Assembly: GCA_947500575.1 (NCBI GenBank)
Contig: CANMSI010000002.1
Location: forward strand, 868,001 to 932,000
Direction of reading: 5' to 3'
From: an uncultured Flavobacteriaceae bacterium
GTDB taxonomy: Bacteria; Bacteroidota; Bacteroidia; Flavobacteriales; Flavobacteriaceae
DNA: 64,000 bases
Positions within the stretch are counted from its first letter, which is position 1. Each line of letters opens with the position of its first letter. Positions 37,494-47,094 of the stretch are shown piece after piece. The notes beneath the pieces were generated by a model, which made no database searches, was not told where the DNA came from, and worked only from the letters and a program-made list of their open reading frames with translations. The position numbers and the translations under genes are program-made.

Positions 37494-38492
37494 ATGATTC
37501 AACATTTAAATTTAAGTCCAGCACATACCATATTGGTCACAGGTGGCGCAGGTTTTATAGGCTCCAATCTATGCAAGGCTCTTATTCAAAATGGAAATGA
37601 GGTGGTATGTTTAGACAACTTTGCTACAGGTAAAAAAGAAAACTTACAAGAAATTGAAACACATGAAAATTTCAATTTTATAGAAGGTGACATTAGAAAC
37701 TTATCAGATTGTAAAACTGCTTGTGAGCAGGTAGATTATGTGTTGCACCAAGCAGCCTTAGGCTCTGTACCGCGCTCCATTAATGACCCAATTACAAGTA
37801 ATGAAGTGAACGTATCTGGGTTTTTAAATATGCTTGTAGCGGCAAGAGATGCCAAGGTAAAGAGATTTGTATATGCTGCCAGTTCTTCCACCTATGGAGA
37901 TTCTACAAGCTTACCAAAAATTGAAGAACAGATAGGAAGTCCTTTATCACCCTATGCTATTACCAAATATGTAAATGAATTGTATGCAGGTATTTTTTCT
38001 ACCACCTATGGTTTAGATACTATAGGACTTCGCTATTTTAATGTCTTTGGTAGAAACCAAGATCCTAATGGTGCGTATGCAGCTGTAATCCCAAAGTTTA
38101 TAATGCAGTTTATGGCGCATACATCACCCACCGTAAATGGAGATGGTTCTTTCTCACGAGATTTCACCTATATAGATAATGTTGTAGAGGCTAATATCAG
38201 ATCGCTGACCACTACCGAACCAAATGCTGTTAACACCGTTTATAATGTGGCTTATGGCGATCGAACGACCTTAAACGAATTGATAGGAACCTTAAAGAGT
38301 TTGTTGTCCAATTTTGATCCAGAAATAGGCAATATTCCCGTAATTTATGGACTGGAAAGAGTTGGTGATGTACCCCATTCTTTGGCGTCTATTGAAAAAG
38401 CCAAAAAATTACTGGGCTACCATCCAAAGTTTGATTTAGAAAAGGGCTTACAAGAATCAGTACGTTGGTATTGGGAAAATCTGAAGAACTAA
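37494..38492 (+). CDS. UDP-GlcNAc 4-epimerase, WbpP/TviC-like
   Basis: This extended SDR (332 residues from the ATG at 37494; an upstream GTG at 37458 is less likely) probably interconverts UDP-GlcNAc and UDP-GalNAc, or the uronic-acid forms. It has the loop TGGAGFIGSNL, VLHQAALGSVPRSI, active-site SSSTYGDS and PYAITKYVNE, and RYFNVFGRNQDPNGAYAAV, all typical of the WbpP/TviC/Gne group. The next gene, 4 bp downstream, is a TviB-like dehydrogenase, so the pair resembles the Vi-antigen and WbpO/WbpP route to UDP-GalNAcA. Confidence 0.92.
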   Translation: MIQHLNLSPAHTILVTGGAGFIGSNLCKALIQNGNEVVCLDNFATGKKENLQEIETHENFNFIEGDIRNLSDCKTACEQVDYVLHQAALGSVPRSINDPITSNEVNVSGFLNMLVAARDAKVKRFVYAASSSTYGDSTSLPKIEEQIGSPLSPYAITKYVNELYAGIFSTTYGLDTIGLRYFNVFGRNQDPNGAYAAVIPKFIMQFMAHTSPTVNGDGSFSRDFTYIDNVVEANIRSLTTTEPNAVNTVYNVAYGDRTTLNELIGTLKSLLSNFDPEIGNIPVIYGLERVGDVPHSLASIEKAKKLLGYHPKFDLEKGLQESVRWYWENLKN

Positions 38493-38496
38493 AAAC

Positions 38497-39789
38497 ATGG
38501 ATATAGCATTAAAAAACGCCAAAATTGCAGTGATCGGCCTTGGTTATGTGGGTTTACCACTTGCCAGATTGTTTGCTACTAAATACCCAGTGGTGGGCTT
38601 CGATATCGATGAAGAAAGAATAAAGCAGTTAATGCTTTCCGAAGACAAGACCTTAGAGGTTGCTAAAGAAGATTTGCAAAGCGTTATCAAAAAGTCTCCA
38701 AACAATGATACTGGTTTGTACTGTACTTCATCCATCGATGATATCCGCGATTGCAACTTTTATATTGTAACCGTACCCACGCCCGTAAGTGATACGCACA
38801 AACCTAACCTAAAACCCTTAGAACGCGCCAGTGAAACTGTTGGGAAAGTACTAAAAAAAGATACCGTCGTAATTTATGAGTCTACTGTTTATCCTGGGGT
38901 TACTGAAGAAGTGTGTGTTCCTGTTCTAGAAAAAGTAAGTTCTTTAAAATTCAACACCGATTTTTACGCAGGTTATTCTCCAGAAAGAATAAATCCAGGA
39001 GATAAAACACATACCATAGACAAAATATTAAAGGTAACTGCCGGTTCTACGGAGGAAATTGGAAAAATAGTGGATGCGCTTTACAATTCAGTCATTTCTG
39101 CTGGAACTTATCTTGCTCCTTCTATCAAAGTTGCAGAGGCAGCTAAAGTAATTGAGAATTCCCAAAGAGATATCAATATTGCTTTTGTAAATGAGTTGGC
39201 AAAAATTTTCAATTTATTAGATATCGATACACAAGAAGTGTTGAAAGCAGCAGGAACCAAATGGAATTTTCTACCCTTTAAACCTGGTCTAGTAGGAGGA
39301 CATTGTATTGGAGTAGACCCCTATTATCTTGCACAAAAAGCACAAGAATATGGGTACCATCCTGAGATTATTCTTGCTGGTAGACGAATAAATGATAGTA
39401 TGGGCACCTATGTGGCATCCGAAATTATCAAATTAATGGTGCATCGGGAAAAAAAGATCAAGGGAGCTAAAATTTTAATTCTAGGTATCACTTTTAAAGA
39501 AAACTGTCCAGATGTTCGAAATACAAAAGCGGTAGACCTCATTCAAGATTTAAAGAGCTATGGCACCGATGTCTCTATCTATGACCCATGGGCAAATAAA
39601 GAAGAAGTAGCTACGGAATTTGGTTTAGAAATTACGAACAGTTTTCCAAAAGATAGTTTTGACGCCATTGTGCTTGCAGTATCCCATCACCAATTTACCA
39701 AAATAGATTTGCGTAAGTCATTAACAGCCGATGGAATATTATACGATGTAAAAGGGGTACTTACCACCAAAGTTGAAGGACGATTATAA
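38497..39789 (+). CDS. UDP-GlcNAc/GalNAc 6-dehydrogenase, TviB/WbpO-like
   Basis: This nucleotide-sugar dehydrogenase of 430 residues makes an N-acetylated hexosaminuronic acid nucleotide. Visible features are the NAD loop IAVIGLGYVGLPLARLFA, VTVPTPV, YESTVYPGVTEE, GYSPERINPGD and catalytic Cys270 in GGHCIGVDPYYLAQKA, followed by ILGITFKENCPDVRNTK. These are hallmarks of the TviB/WbpO group. With the epimerase 4 bp upstream the expected product is UDP-GalNAcA. It ends the 34957-39789 nucleotide-sugar run; a 520-bp gap follows. Confidence 0.93.
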   Translation: MDIALKNAKIAVIGLGYVGLPLARLFATKYPVVGFDIDEERIKQLMLSEDKTLEVAKEDLQSVIKKSPNNDTGLYCTSSIDDIRDCNFYIVTVPTPVSDTHKPNLKPLERASETVGKVLKKDTVVIYESTVYPGVTEEVCVPVLEKVSSLKFNTDFYAGYSPERINPGDKTHTIDKILKVTAGSTEEIGKIVDALYNSVISAGTYLAPSIKVAEAAKVIENSQRDINIAFVNELAKIFNLLDIDTQEVLKAAGTKWNFLPFKPGLVGGHCIGVDPYYLAQKAQEYGYHPEIILAGRRINDSMGTYVASEIIKLMVHREKKIKGAKILILGITFKENCPDVRNTKAVDLIQDLKSYGTDVSIYDPWANKEEVATEFGLEITNSFPKDSFDAIVLAVSHHQFTKIDLRKSLTADGILYDVKGVLTTKVEGRL

Positions 39790-40309
39790 GATTGGAATTC
39801 CTTTGTAATCAGAATATTATCTCTACCAAAGTTCAGCTCAATTACTTTGGATAATTAAAATAAAATTCTATCTTGTGACGATGTATTAGACTTACCGTAA
39901 ACGTAGGTTTTAGTGCAATAACCTACAAATTCTTCCCCAAGAACCTTACAATTTAATTGAAAGATAAATAAGACGTTTATGATGAATGTCTTTGTTTATT
40001 CTTAAAAAGTGTTAAAAATCATTTAGTTATGATCCGTGATACAATGGTGTAACGTATTCTTTAGAGAATTTTTTATACAAATTACTTTGAAATAACTGTT
40101 GATTAAAATGTTGATAATTAAAATGGAAATGAAAATTCACCTTTTTAGTATCATCTAATTTTGTTAAAAAAAAATGCTATTCGTCGAATTAATCAGTAAA
40201 AATTGCTTTTCAACGAATTGTTCTAATATTTCATCAAAGTTTTTGTTTAAATAATAATTTAGCAAAGTCCTAAATGTTAAGTCTAAAATCTTTAATGTAA
40301 TACCTGCTT
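39790..40309. other. 520-bp intergenic region before the beta-helix lipoprotein
   Basis: This is very AT-rich. It contains a 7-bp-stem hairpin (GTAGGTT at 39903-39909 with AACCTAC at 39920-39926, 10-nt loop, no T-run) and a TAATTTTG -7-like element at 40156-40163 without a well-placed TTG. No open frame of useful size and no recognisable RNA or repeat was seen. Confidence 0.5.
40156..40163 (+). promoter_or_regulatory. Possible -7 element for the beta-helix lipoprotein gene
   Basis: TAATTTTG matches TAnnTTTG. It would give a long leader of about 140 nt, and no TTG lies at the usual distance, so support is weak. Confidence 0.25.
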
Positions 40310-42346
40310 ATGAAAATCTACCTTACCAGGGCGCTTGGTGCCATCCTTTTGAGTGTTTTTACTTCATTTTATCTCTCCTGTGCAAAAGACACAGACATAT
40401 TAGTGGATAATGTGATCGATTCCAAGGATGAAACTGAAGAAAAAAACCCGGAAAATGGTACGGAAGATTTTGTGGTAAGAACCGTGGTATTCTCTCCTAT
40501 CGAAGATGCACATACGCAGGATACAAAAGGATACAATCAATATGTCCTTCGATTAGAGCAACAAAGACGAAGTAGTTATGTGATGTTCGATTTATCTGCT
40601 TTAAATGGAGAAATTACAGATATAATCTTACAATTCACAGTAGATAGCGATGAAGGCGATGGAAACATTGATATTTACAAAGGTCAGAGTAGTAACTGGT
40701 CTGAAAAGGAATTAGAACCATCCAATGCTCCACAAAAAGATGTGCTTTTAGGGTCCATTAATACGCATTACGATCTTGGAACCACTCAGAAAATTACGCT
40801 GAACGAGTCAGAAATATTTCCAGAGAGAACCACTTTTGTTTTAAATCATACCGGATCTAACGATTTGGCATTTGCTTCCAAAGAGCATCCAGACAGGATT
40901 GGTCCTAAACTAGTAGTTACCTATAATGCCGTACCTGGTTCAGAAGTTCCAGAAACAAACGAAGAGGAAGAAGAAGAAACTCAGGAACCAGAAGAAGAAC
41001 CTGCTCCAGATGATAGAACTTTTGAAGATGGCTTTTTTGTTACCACCAATGGTAGTCCAGATAATGATGGCTTAACAGAAGCAACTGCTTGGAGCATAGA
41101 ACATGCTTTTGAGACTGCCGTAGCAGGAAACATTATTTATATAAAAGCCGGAGATTATGGAAATAAGCAGCTAATTGTTGATAATTCTGGTTTAGAAGAC
41201 AAACCCATTCAATTTATAGGCTACACAAATACACCGGGAGATATCATCACCAATGATCAAGGTTCTACTTTTAATTATGGCGATGCACTAAACCCGAATA
41301 CAATGCCGCTAATTTCTGGAATTGTACAGAATGGAGAAGGACAAGGAGATGGTATTATTGCCAATGAGAATTATATAGAGATTTCTAATTTTCAGATTAC
41401 GAAATACGATCGAGGACTAATTACCTCAGGAGATTATTGTGCATTTAAAAATATAGTCATTACAGAGATTGGAGATTTTAACCCATCGCACTCCTTCCCT
41501 ACGGGGACTAGTAACCCACAATTAAATTATAGCGGTTTTGCAATGTCTTTAGAGGGCAACCATACCAAAGTTTCGGATTGCTTTGTGCTCAACGCTGGAG
41601 CAGAAGGAATTCGAATTTCTCTTGGAAGATTTCAAGTACATGAAAGAAATAAAGTATACTCTGATAATAATATCAACCCTTCTGACTATTACTACCTTAT
41701 TACAAATGGTGCAAGAAGTAACACTTTTAGAGATTGCTATATAGAGCGTGTAGGTAACTTAGAACATGAAGGCCATGGACTGTCGCTAAAAGTGGATGCT
41801 TCGCTTAACGAATTTTACGATGTTTCTATAAAAAACACCAAAATAGAATGTTCTTTCTCTGAAGTGTTTGATAATGTCTTTGAACGGTGTACTATTGAAG
41901 GTGGTTCTGATAGAACGGGTCTTATCTTAGTTGCGAATGGAGCCCATAATAATATTTTTAGAGAATGTACTATAGATAACGCCGGCGGAATTACCTTTCG
42001 GGACTGGAATGATGGTTTCGCGGATAGCAGAGATGAAACAGATGCTGGTAACAACAATCAATTTATATCTTGTGTGGTAAAAAATGGAAAAGTAGGTATT
42101 AACTTCGATATTTGGGACGAGTTAGGTGCCGTTGCCCACAATAATACTTTTACAGATTGTGAATTTAGAGATTTAGACAATCTATTCTTTGTAAATAGAC
42201 CTAATGAACTTAATAGAATGGAGAATTGTATTGTAGAAAATGTAACAGCCTTTTCTGCTTCCGTTTTTAAGAATAATAAATACACTTTGGATTTTCAATT
42301 TGATGAAAATACGCAATTCATCAATAATGGTTTTGATAAGCCATAA
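40310..42346 (+). CDS. Lipoprotein with DNRLRE/CBM-like and right-handed parallel beta-helix domains
   Basis: This 678-residue surface lipoprotein has a signal peptide with lipobox YLSC (Cys24). Residues about 55-205 form a DNRLRE/CBM96-like beta-sandwich (PIEDAHTQDTKGYNQYVLRL, SSYVMFDLS, KLVVTYN). A glutamate-rich linker (about 212-240, EEEEEETQEPEEEP) leads to a right-handed parallel beta-helix (about 245-670, opening FFVTTNGSPDNDGLTEATAW, with repeated N-x-F/I-x-x-C-x-I rungs). That fold is shared by PL6 alginate/chondroitin lyases, epimerases and other polysaccharide-active proteins. Lying inside a locus that makes a uronic-acid polymer, it may act on or bind that polymer. I cannot identify catalytic residues, so binding without catalysis remains possible. 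Confidence 0.8.
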   Translation: MKIYLTRALGAILLSVFTSFYLSCAKDTDILVDNVIDSKDETEEKNPENGTEDFVVRTVVFSPIEDAHTQDTKGYNQYVLRLEQQRRSSYVMFDLSALNGEITDIILQFTVDSDEGDGNIDIYKGQSSNWSEKELEPSNAPQKDVLLGSINTHYDLGTTQKITLNESEIFPERTTFVLNHTGSNDLAFASKEHPDRIGPKLVVTYNAVPGSEVPETNEEEEEETQEPEEEPAPDDRTFEDGFFVTTNGSPDNDGLTEATAWSIEHAFETAVAGNIIYIKAGDYGNKQLIVDNSGLEDKPIQFIGYTNTPGDIITNDQGSTFNYGDALNPNTMPLISGIVQNGEGQGDGIIANENYIEISNFQITKYDRGLITSGDYCAFKNIVITEIGDFNPSHSFPTGTSNPQLNYSGFAMSLEGNHTKVSDCFVLNAGAEGIRISLGRFQVHERNKVYSDNNINPSDYYYLITNGARSNTFRDCYIERVGNLEHEGHGLSLKVDASLNEFYDVSIKNTKIECSFSEVFDNVFERCTIEGGSDRTGLILVANGAHNNIFRECTIDNAGGITFRDWNDGFADSRDETDAGNNNQFISCVVKNGKVGINFDIWDELGAVAHNNTFTDCEFRDLDNLFFVNRPNELNRMENCIVENVTAFSASVFKNNKYTLDFQFDENTQFINNGFDKP

Positions 42347-42445
42347 AATAAGATAGCCCCACATCAAAACATGCGTTTTACATTAACTCTAATGCGAAAT
42401 GCATGTTTTACTATAAAGTTAGATCGCCTTTTTAAAGATTCTTAA

Positions 42446-42475
42446 ACCGTTAAAAGAGCCCCTTTTTCCGTTAAT
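42446..42475 (+). promoter_or_regulatory. LytTR-type direct repeat (candidate regulator binding site)
   Basis: ACCGTTAAA (42446-42454) and TCCGTTAAT (42467-42475) are direct 9-bp repeats separated by 12 bp. The published LytTR consensus is two such nonamers of the form [TA][AC][CA]GTTN[AG][TG] spaced by 12-13 bp. The second repeat matches all nine positions and the first matches eight. Two LytTR regulators are encoded in this window. Confidence 0.4.
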
Positions 42476-42510
42476 CTTCTATTTCTAAAAAACCATAGCA
42501 ATAAGCTTAA

Positions 42511-42543
42511 AAAAAAAACGTGGCATACCACAAGGGTTTTTTT
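42511..42543 (+). terminator. Possible terminator after the beta-helix lipoprotein gene
   Basis: A 4-bp GTGG/CCAC stem with a CATA loop (42520-42531) is extended by flanking A- and T-runs and followed by seven T. It lies about 165 bp past the stop at 42346 and after the LytTR-type repeats. The short core stem makes it uncertain. Confidence 0.4.
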
Positions 42544-42662
42544 GCGTTGAATAGTTGGATTTTTCAGTCCTAAGACAAATAACCCATTGAATTATACTAA
42601 ACTCACATTTTAGAGGTTAAGATTATATTGGGTTATATGCCCATTTTAAAGACAAAAACCAT

Positions 42663-42670
42663 TAATTTTG
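42663..42670 (+). promoter_or_regulatory. Possible -7 element for the wzx-wzy operon
   Basis: TAATTTTG matches TAnnTTTG, giving a leader of about 135 nt to the GTG start at 42814. No TTG lies at the usual spacing. Confidence 0.3.
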
Positions 42671-42813
42671 CCTCAAAATTATACCATCCATGGATAATTC
42701 TAATAGGATTACCTCATCACCAAAGAGAATGCTTATTTATGAAAGAGAATATACAATGACTCTTTACATGCAAAATACGATCTATACTTTATAGCATTTT
42801 CAACCTATCACTT

Positions 42814-44103
42814 GTGAACATCAAACAACTAAAACAAAAAATTTTAAATAGTAAGCTAGTAAGCGATTCTTTTTGGGCGGTATTTGGAAACGTTGCGGGA
42901 AGAGGATTGGCGCTATCTGGTGCTATTATTATTGCTCGAATTCTTGGAAAGGACATTTATGGAGAATACGGTATTGTGAAAAGTACACTTGTTGCAATAG
43001 CAATCTTATCCACCTTTGGTTTAAACTATACGGCAACAAAGTATGTCGCAGAATATAAAAATGATGCACCTGGCAAACTAAGACTGGTAGTGCGAGTAGC
43101 ACAGAAAATGACCCTCATTGTTAGTAGTATTTTAGCTTTGATCATTATACTTCTAGCACCATACATCGCTACCTATGCCTTAGAAGCTCCACAACTAACA
43201 TTCCCACTTAGACTCATTGGGGTCTTTATTATTTTTGATGCATTAACAAGAACACAGATAGGTATCTTAGCTGGTTTGGGCGAGTTCAAAGGAATTGCCA
43301 AAATAAATGCCATGGTGGGCGGGCTCACTTTTCTTGTAGGGGTGGTACTTACCTATTTTTATGGTCTTACAGGTGCTTTAATTGCACTTCTAATTGTTCA
43401 AATTGCCAATTGCCTTCTAAACAGTAGACTTACTCAAAAGAAAATTGCAGTATTTCCTGCAGCAGAAAAGAACCCTGCCTTTGCAAAAGAGATCATGAAA
43501 TTTTCGCTACCAGTAGCATTGCAAGAAGCATTTTATTCTGTTATTAACTGGACTTATGGACTGTTGCTTATCAAATTTTCTACCTATGGAGAAATGGGAC
43601 TTTACGCAGCTGCTTTGCATTGGAACGCTGTTATTCTATTCATCCCTGGAGTATTAAGAAACGTAGTACTCTCGCATATGTCTGGTTCTCTTAAAAATGT
43701 TGCAGAACATACTAAAATACTTAGAACGGTACTCGCTTTTAATTTTGGAATTACTTTTACAATTTCCATCTTATTTTTTCTTTTTTCTAGCTTCATCACC
43801 TCTTTTTACGGAGCTAATTTTGCTGGCTTGGGAAAAGTAATTAACATCACCGTTTTTACAACCATTTTTATAAGCATGAGTAATGTGTATGCACAAGCTT
43901 ATATGTCTAAAAATAAAAACTGGCTAATGCTCTTTTTTAGAATCATCAGAGACGGTTCAATTTTTATTATTGTATATATACTACTTAGCCGTAATAATGG
44001 AGAGGAAGGAGCGTTATCATTAGCCTATAGTGCTTTGTTTTCTAATATTTTATTTTTAGCACTAATGGCAACGATATACGAGAAGAAGATAAAATATAAC
44101 TAA
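42814..44103 (+). CDS. Wzx-type polysaccharide repeat-unit flippase
   Basis: This polytopic inner-membrane protein of 429 residues has about 12 hydrophobic helices. The N-terminal SFWAVFGNVAGRGLALSGAI and GKDIYGEYGIVKSTL segments are typical of the polysaccharide-transport/MOP superfamily. It should flip undecaprenyl-linked repeat units to the periplasm. The start is a GTG at 42814 (GTGAACATC). It opens a plus-strand run: the polymerase follows after 60 bp, then glycosyltransferases. It is slightly shorter than many Wzx proteins but complete. Confidence 0.9.
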   Translation: MNIKQLKQKILNSKLVSDSFWAVFGNVAGRGLALSGAIIIARILGKDIYGEYGIVKSTLVAIAILSTFGLNYTATKYVAEYKNDAPGKLRLVVRVAQKMTLIVSSILALIIILLAPYIATYALEAPQLTFPLRLIGVFIIFDALTRTQIGILAGLGEFKGIAKINAMVGGLTFLVGVVLTYFYGLTGALIALLIVQIANCLLNSRLTQKKIAVFPAAEKNPAFAKEIMKFSLPVALQEAFYSVINWTYGLLLIKFSTYGEMGLYAAALHWNAVILFIPGVLRNVVLSHMSGSLKNVAEHTKILRTVLAFNFGITFTISILFFLFSSFITSFYGANFAGLGKVINITVFTTIFISMSNVYAQAYMSKNKNWLMLFFRIIRDGSIFIIVYILLSRNNGEEGALSLAYSALFSNILFLALMATIYEKKIKYN

Positions 44104-44163
44104 ATGTGCGTAAATTCGATCTCGATAATTAACAAATTCTATCACTTCTTAGAAGTATAGCCC

Positions 44164-45357
44164 ATGAGAAGATTAATTTTTTTATTATCCTTTTTTGCCT
44201 ACAGTGGTTATTATGTGGGGCTAGCTATTATTTATGCCACTGGTTTAAGAAGTCTATCAAGAATCTATTCTTTACCCCTACGTATTTCACTCGGAATCAT
44301 TGCTATGCTCATTCTAGTGAGACACATAAAAAATATATTTACCAATCCGTATAAGAAATATATCACCCTCTTTATCATTTTTTGGTTCATCTATTTTATA
44401 AAAGTTTTAATGACGCAGAACAGCGTACTACCAGGAGAATTAGCAAGAAATTGGGTAGAGTATCCTTTTTATTCCATCACTTTTGTAATTCTTCCTTTTC
44501 TAGCATTTGCTTCTTTGCCTTTTAAAAAGTATAAAAACGATATTCTAAATGGGTTCATTTATGCAGGTGTAATGCTTGGGATACTTACCACGTATTTATA
44601 CGGTAGCCTGCTGGTGAGAGGTATTGGACGACTTAACTTAATTACCTATGAAACAGGAGAAGATGTATTAAACCCACTATCCCTTTCCTACTCTGGTGCG
44701 GTCACAATTATACTCTGTTTATATAAGCTTATTATTCTTAAAGTTCCACCCAAAGAAAAAATTATCCTTTGGGCAGGGATTATTTTTGGATTTATAATGT
44801 TTTTATTAGGTTCTTCTAGAGGATCTGTGGTAGCGCTATTACTAACCTTACCCTTGTTTATCTTATATAGTCCGGCGAAAAAGAAAATACAGCTTACTTT
44901 TTTGGCATTTCTAGCGGTCCCTGTCATTGCTTGGGCCATTACTGCCAGTGGTAGTAGTATTATAGAAAGAATAGGTGGTACTGCGGAAGACGAAGGAGGG
45001 GGTCGAGGTACCCTATGGGATATTGCATTAGATCACTTTTTTGAGTATCCAATTTTTGGAGGAAGAATAGAAATTGGCGGCATATACCCGCATAACTTTG
45101 TTATAGAAATTCTAATGGCTACAGGCATTGTAGGCTTTCTATTTATACTTCCTGTGCTTATTAAAGGTTTTGTTACAGGACGAAGAAGAGTTATAGAAGA
45201 CAAAGAGAACCTTTTCGTCTATCTCATATTAATGCAAGGTTTTGTGCAACACTTTTTTACCGCAGGGTTTTACACTAGTACCCTTTTGTTTATACCCATA
45301 GCCATGTTTTTTAGTATGAATTTTAATGCTGACATAGCAAAAAAGCAAAGAGGATGA
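44164..45357 (+). CDS. Wzy-type O-antigen/capsule polymerase
   Basis: This 397-residue membrane protein has 10-12 predicted helices and an extended periplasmic loop in the second half (about 260-310: SSIIERIGGTAEDEGGGRG, then FGGRIEIGGIYPHNFVIEIL), the layout of Wzy/WaaL ligase-polymerase proteins. The PHNFxxE motif is characteristic. It would polymerise repeat units on the periplasmic face. It overlaps the next glycosyltransferase gene by 4 bp (ATGA). A 6-bp-arm palindrome (ACTTCT-T-AGAAGT, 44144-44156) lies just before its start and might affect translation. Confidence 0.88.
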   Translation: MRRLIFLLSFFAYSGYYVGLAIIYATGLRSLSRIYSLPLRISLGIIAMLILVRHIKNIFTNPYKKYITLFIIFWFIYFIKVLMTQNSVLPGELARNWVEYPFYSITFVILPFLAFASLPFKKYKNDILNGFIYAGVMLGILTTYLYGSLLVRGIGRLNLITYETGEDVLNPLSLSYSGAVTIILCLYKLIILKVPPKEKIILWAGIIFGFIMFLLGSSRGSVVALLLTLPLFILYSPAKKKIQLTFLAFLAVPVIAWAITASGSSIIERIGGTAEDEGGGRGTLWDIALDHFFEYPIFGGRIEIGGIYPHNFVIEILMATGIVGFLFILPVLIKGFVTGRRRVIEDKENLFVYLILMQGFVQHFFTAGFYTSTLLFIPIAMFFSMNFNADIAKKQRG

Positions 45358-46529
45358 AACAACCAACACCCCTCAAAGTAGCTGTAGTATATCATTATTT
45401 TGCGCACTACCGCTCTCCCATATTTACAGAATTAATGCAGACAAAAGACATTGAATACACTCTTTTTTCTGATAACGGATCTGGTAATGATATTAAAACC
45501 ATGGATCCTAAACTAGCCAATATTGCTGTTGAAGACGGTGGTTTACGATGGTCATTTTTTAAGAATAAATGGCTTTATAAAAATGTTCTCCTTTGGCAAA
45601 AAGGGATGGTTTCAATGTCAATGAAAAGCAAGTTTGATGTATATGTTCTTCTGGGAAATAGCTATTTCATTAGTACATGGTTTGCGGCAGCAATTCTTAG
45701 AATTCGGGGCAAAAGAATCTATTTCTGGACGCATGGAGTAACCTCCGATGAAAAAGGCTTTAAATGGTGGTTCCGAAAAGTCTTCTATAAGTTAGCACAT
45801 GGCATGCTTTTGTACGGACATGGAGCCAAAAAAATTATGGCTAAAAAGGGATTTGCCGAAAAGAACTTACATGTAATATACAATTCCTTAGATCATAAGA
45901 GTCAACTCGCCAACAGAGCTAAAATTGAGCTGATCAATGCAGACGAAGTAAAGAAGACCCTTTTCGCAGAACCCAACCTTCCCCTAATAATGTTTGTTGG
46001 CAGGCTAACTTTTCATAAAAAATTAGAGCAAATTATTGAGGCTGTAGACATCTTGCAAAAAGAACAATTTAAAGTAAATGTACTATTTGTAGGAGATGGT
46101 GAGGCTAAAGATATGCTTATGAAGTTGGTAGCTGAACAAAATATCCAACAGCACTATCACTTTTATGGAGCCTGTTATGACGAAATGGAACTTTGCAAGT
46201 TGCTGTTCATCAGCGATATTTGCGTTTCACCCGGAGAGGTTGGTTTAAGCGCCATCACTTCACTCGGATATGGGACCCCTGTTATTTCACACAACGATTT
46301 TAACTATCAGATGCCCGAATATGAGACCATTATACCTGGAGTTAATGGCGATCTTTTTGAAAGAAACTCTACCTTTGCACTCGCAAATAAAATAAAGGCA
46401 TGGATAACATCTCACAAAGACGTTCCTGCCCAGACCATACGCGAAAATTGTTACCGTGTTGTAGATGAAAAATACAATCCAACACACCAAGCAGAGATCA
46501 TTAATAAAATTTTATTAAATCATGAATAA
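45354..46529 (+). CDS. Glycosyltransferase family 4-type (GT-B fold)
   Basis: This is a cytosolic glycosyltransferase of 391 residues with a GT-B fold. The N-terminal half begins LKVAVVYHYFAHYRSPIFTE. The C-terminal half carries the Glycos_transf_1 signature: LIMFVGRLTFHKKLEQIIEA, then FVGDGEAKDMLMKLV and DICVSPGEVGLSAITSLGYG (a donor-binding Glu region). It overlaps the polymerase gene by 4 bp and the acyltransferase gene by 8 bp, so translation is probably coupled. The donor and acceptor sugars cannot be told from the sequence. Confidence 0.9.
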   Translation: MKQPTPLKVAVVYHYFAHYRSPIFTELMQTKDIEYTLFSDNGSGNDIKTMDPKLANIAVEDGGLRWSFFKNKWLYKNVLLWQKGMVSMSMKSKFDVYVLLGNSYFISTWFAAAILRIRGKRIYFWTHGVTSDEKGFKWWFRKVFYKLAHGMLLYGHGAKKIMAKKGFAEKNLHVIYNSLDHKSQLANRAKIELINADEVKKTLFAEPNLPLIMFVGRLTFHKKLEQIIEAVDILQKEQFKVNVLFVGDGEAKDMLMKLVAEQNIQQHYHFYGACYDEMELCKLLFISDICVSPGEVGLSAITSLGYGTPVISHNDFNYQMPEYETIIPGVNGDLFERNSTFALANKIKAWITSHKDVPAQTIRENCYRVVDEKYNPTHQAEIINKILLNHE

Positions 46530-47082
46530 ACTTTCTCCGCGCTATATATATAGGAGCTTAAAGATGAAGTATTTCAGATTTAAGTACGGTCTAAAAAATG
46601 TGCATCCTACATTCTTTATGGTAGGGGGTTCTGCCGTTAGTAGTGATTTAGTGGCGCATGAATATGCTTACGTTGGTAAAGGTGCTGTAATACCGCCAAG
46701 AGTGACCATTGGAAAATACACCATGTTTGCACCCAATGTGCAAATCCTTGGAGGTGATCACATTTTTGATAGAACTGACACGCCCATTATTTTTTCTGGA
46801 CGCCCAGAAATGCCAGAAACAATTATAGGTGAAGATGCTTGGATAGGAGCCAACGTAATGATTATGGCGGGGGTTACTATTGGAAACGGTGCTATTATTG
46901 CTGCGGGGTCCATTGTAACAAAAGATGTACCCCCCTACGAAATTCGTGGAGGGAACACCGCAAAATTTATTAAAATGAGATTCAATGAAGAAGAAATTGA
47001 ATTGCATAAAAAAATGCTTCAATCAAACGATATAAAAGCCACTTTTACCGTAAATAAAAAAATTACCAACACTAATAGTTAA
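46522..47082 (+). CDS. Hexapeptide-repeat acyltransferase (WbbJ/LbH family)
   Basis: This 186-residue left-handed beta-helix acyltransferase has hexapeptide repeats from about residue 50 (VGKGAVIPPRVTIGKYTMFA) to about 160, the active-site-type GGDHIFDRTDTPI loop, and the ending PETIIGEDAWIGANVMIM...GSIVTKDVPPYEIRGGNTAK typical of the CAT-like O-acetyltransferase group. It probably O-acetylates a sugar of the repeat unit. It overlaps the preceding glycosyltransferase by 8 bp and lies 12 bp before the bi-domain oxidoreductase. Confidence 0.9.
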   Translation: MNKLSPRYIYRSLKMKYFRFKYGLKNVHPTFFMVGGSAVSSDLVAHEYAYVGKGAVIPPRVTIGKYTMFAPNVQILGGDHIFDRTDTPIIFSGRPEMPETIIGEDAWIGANVMIMAGVTIGNGAIIAAGSIVTKDVPPYEIRGGNTAKFIKMRFNEEEIELHKKMLQSNDIKATFTVNKKITNTNS

Positions 47083-47094
47083 TTACAATAAAAA

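Larger units (their letters stand above)
42347..42813. other. 467-bp regulatory gap before the flippase operon
   Basis: The region holds a pair of LytTR-type 9-bp direct repeats (42446-42475), a short hairpin with a T-run (42511-42543) and a -7-like TAATTTTG (42663-42670). Otherwise it is AT-rich with no coding sequence or RNA that I can recognise. Confidence 0.5.

Noticed and set aside
39903-39926. Hairpin after the TviB-like gene as a terminator
   Set aside because: The stem is 7 bp with a 10-nt loop and is not followed by a T-run; it lies over 100 bp past the stop codon.
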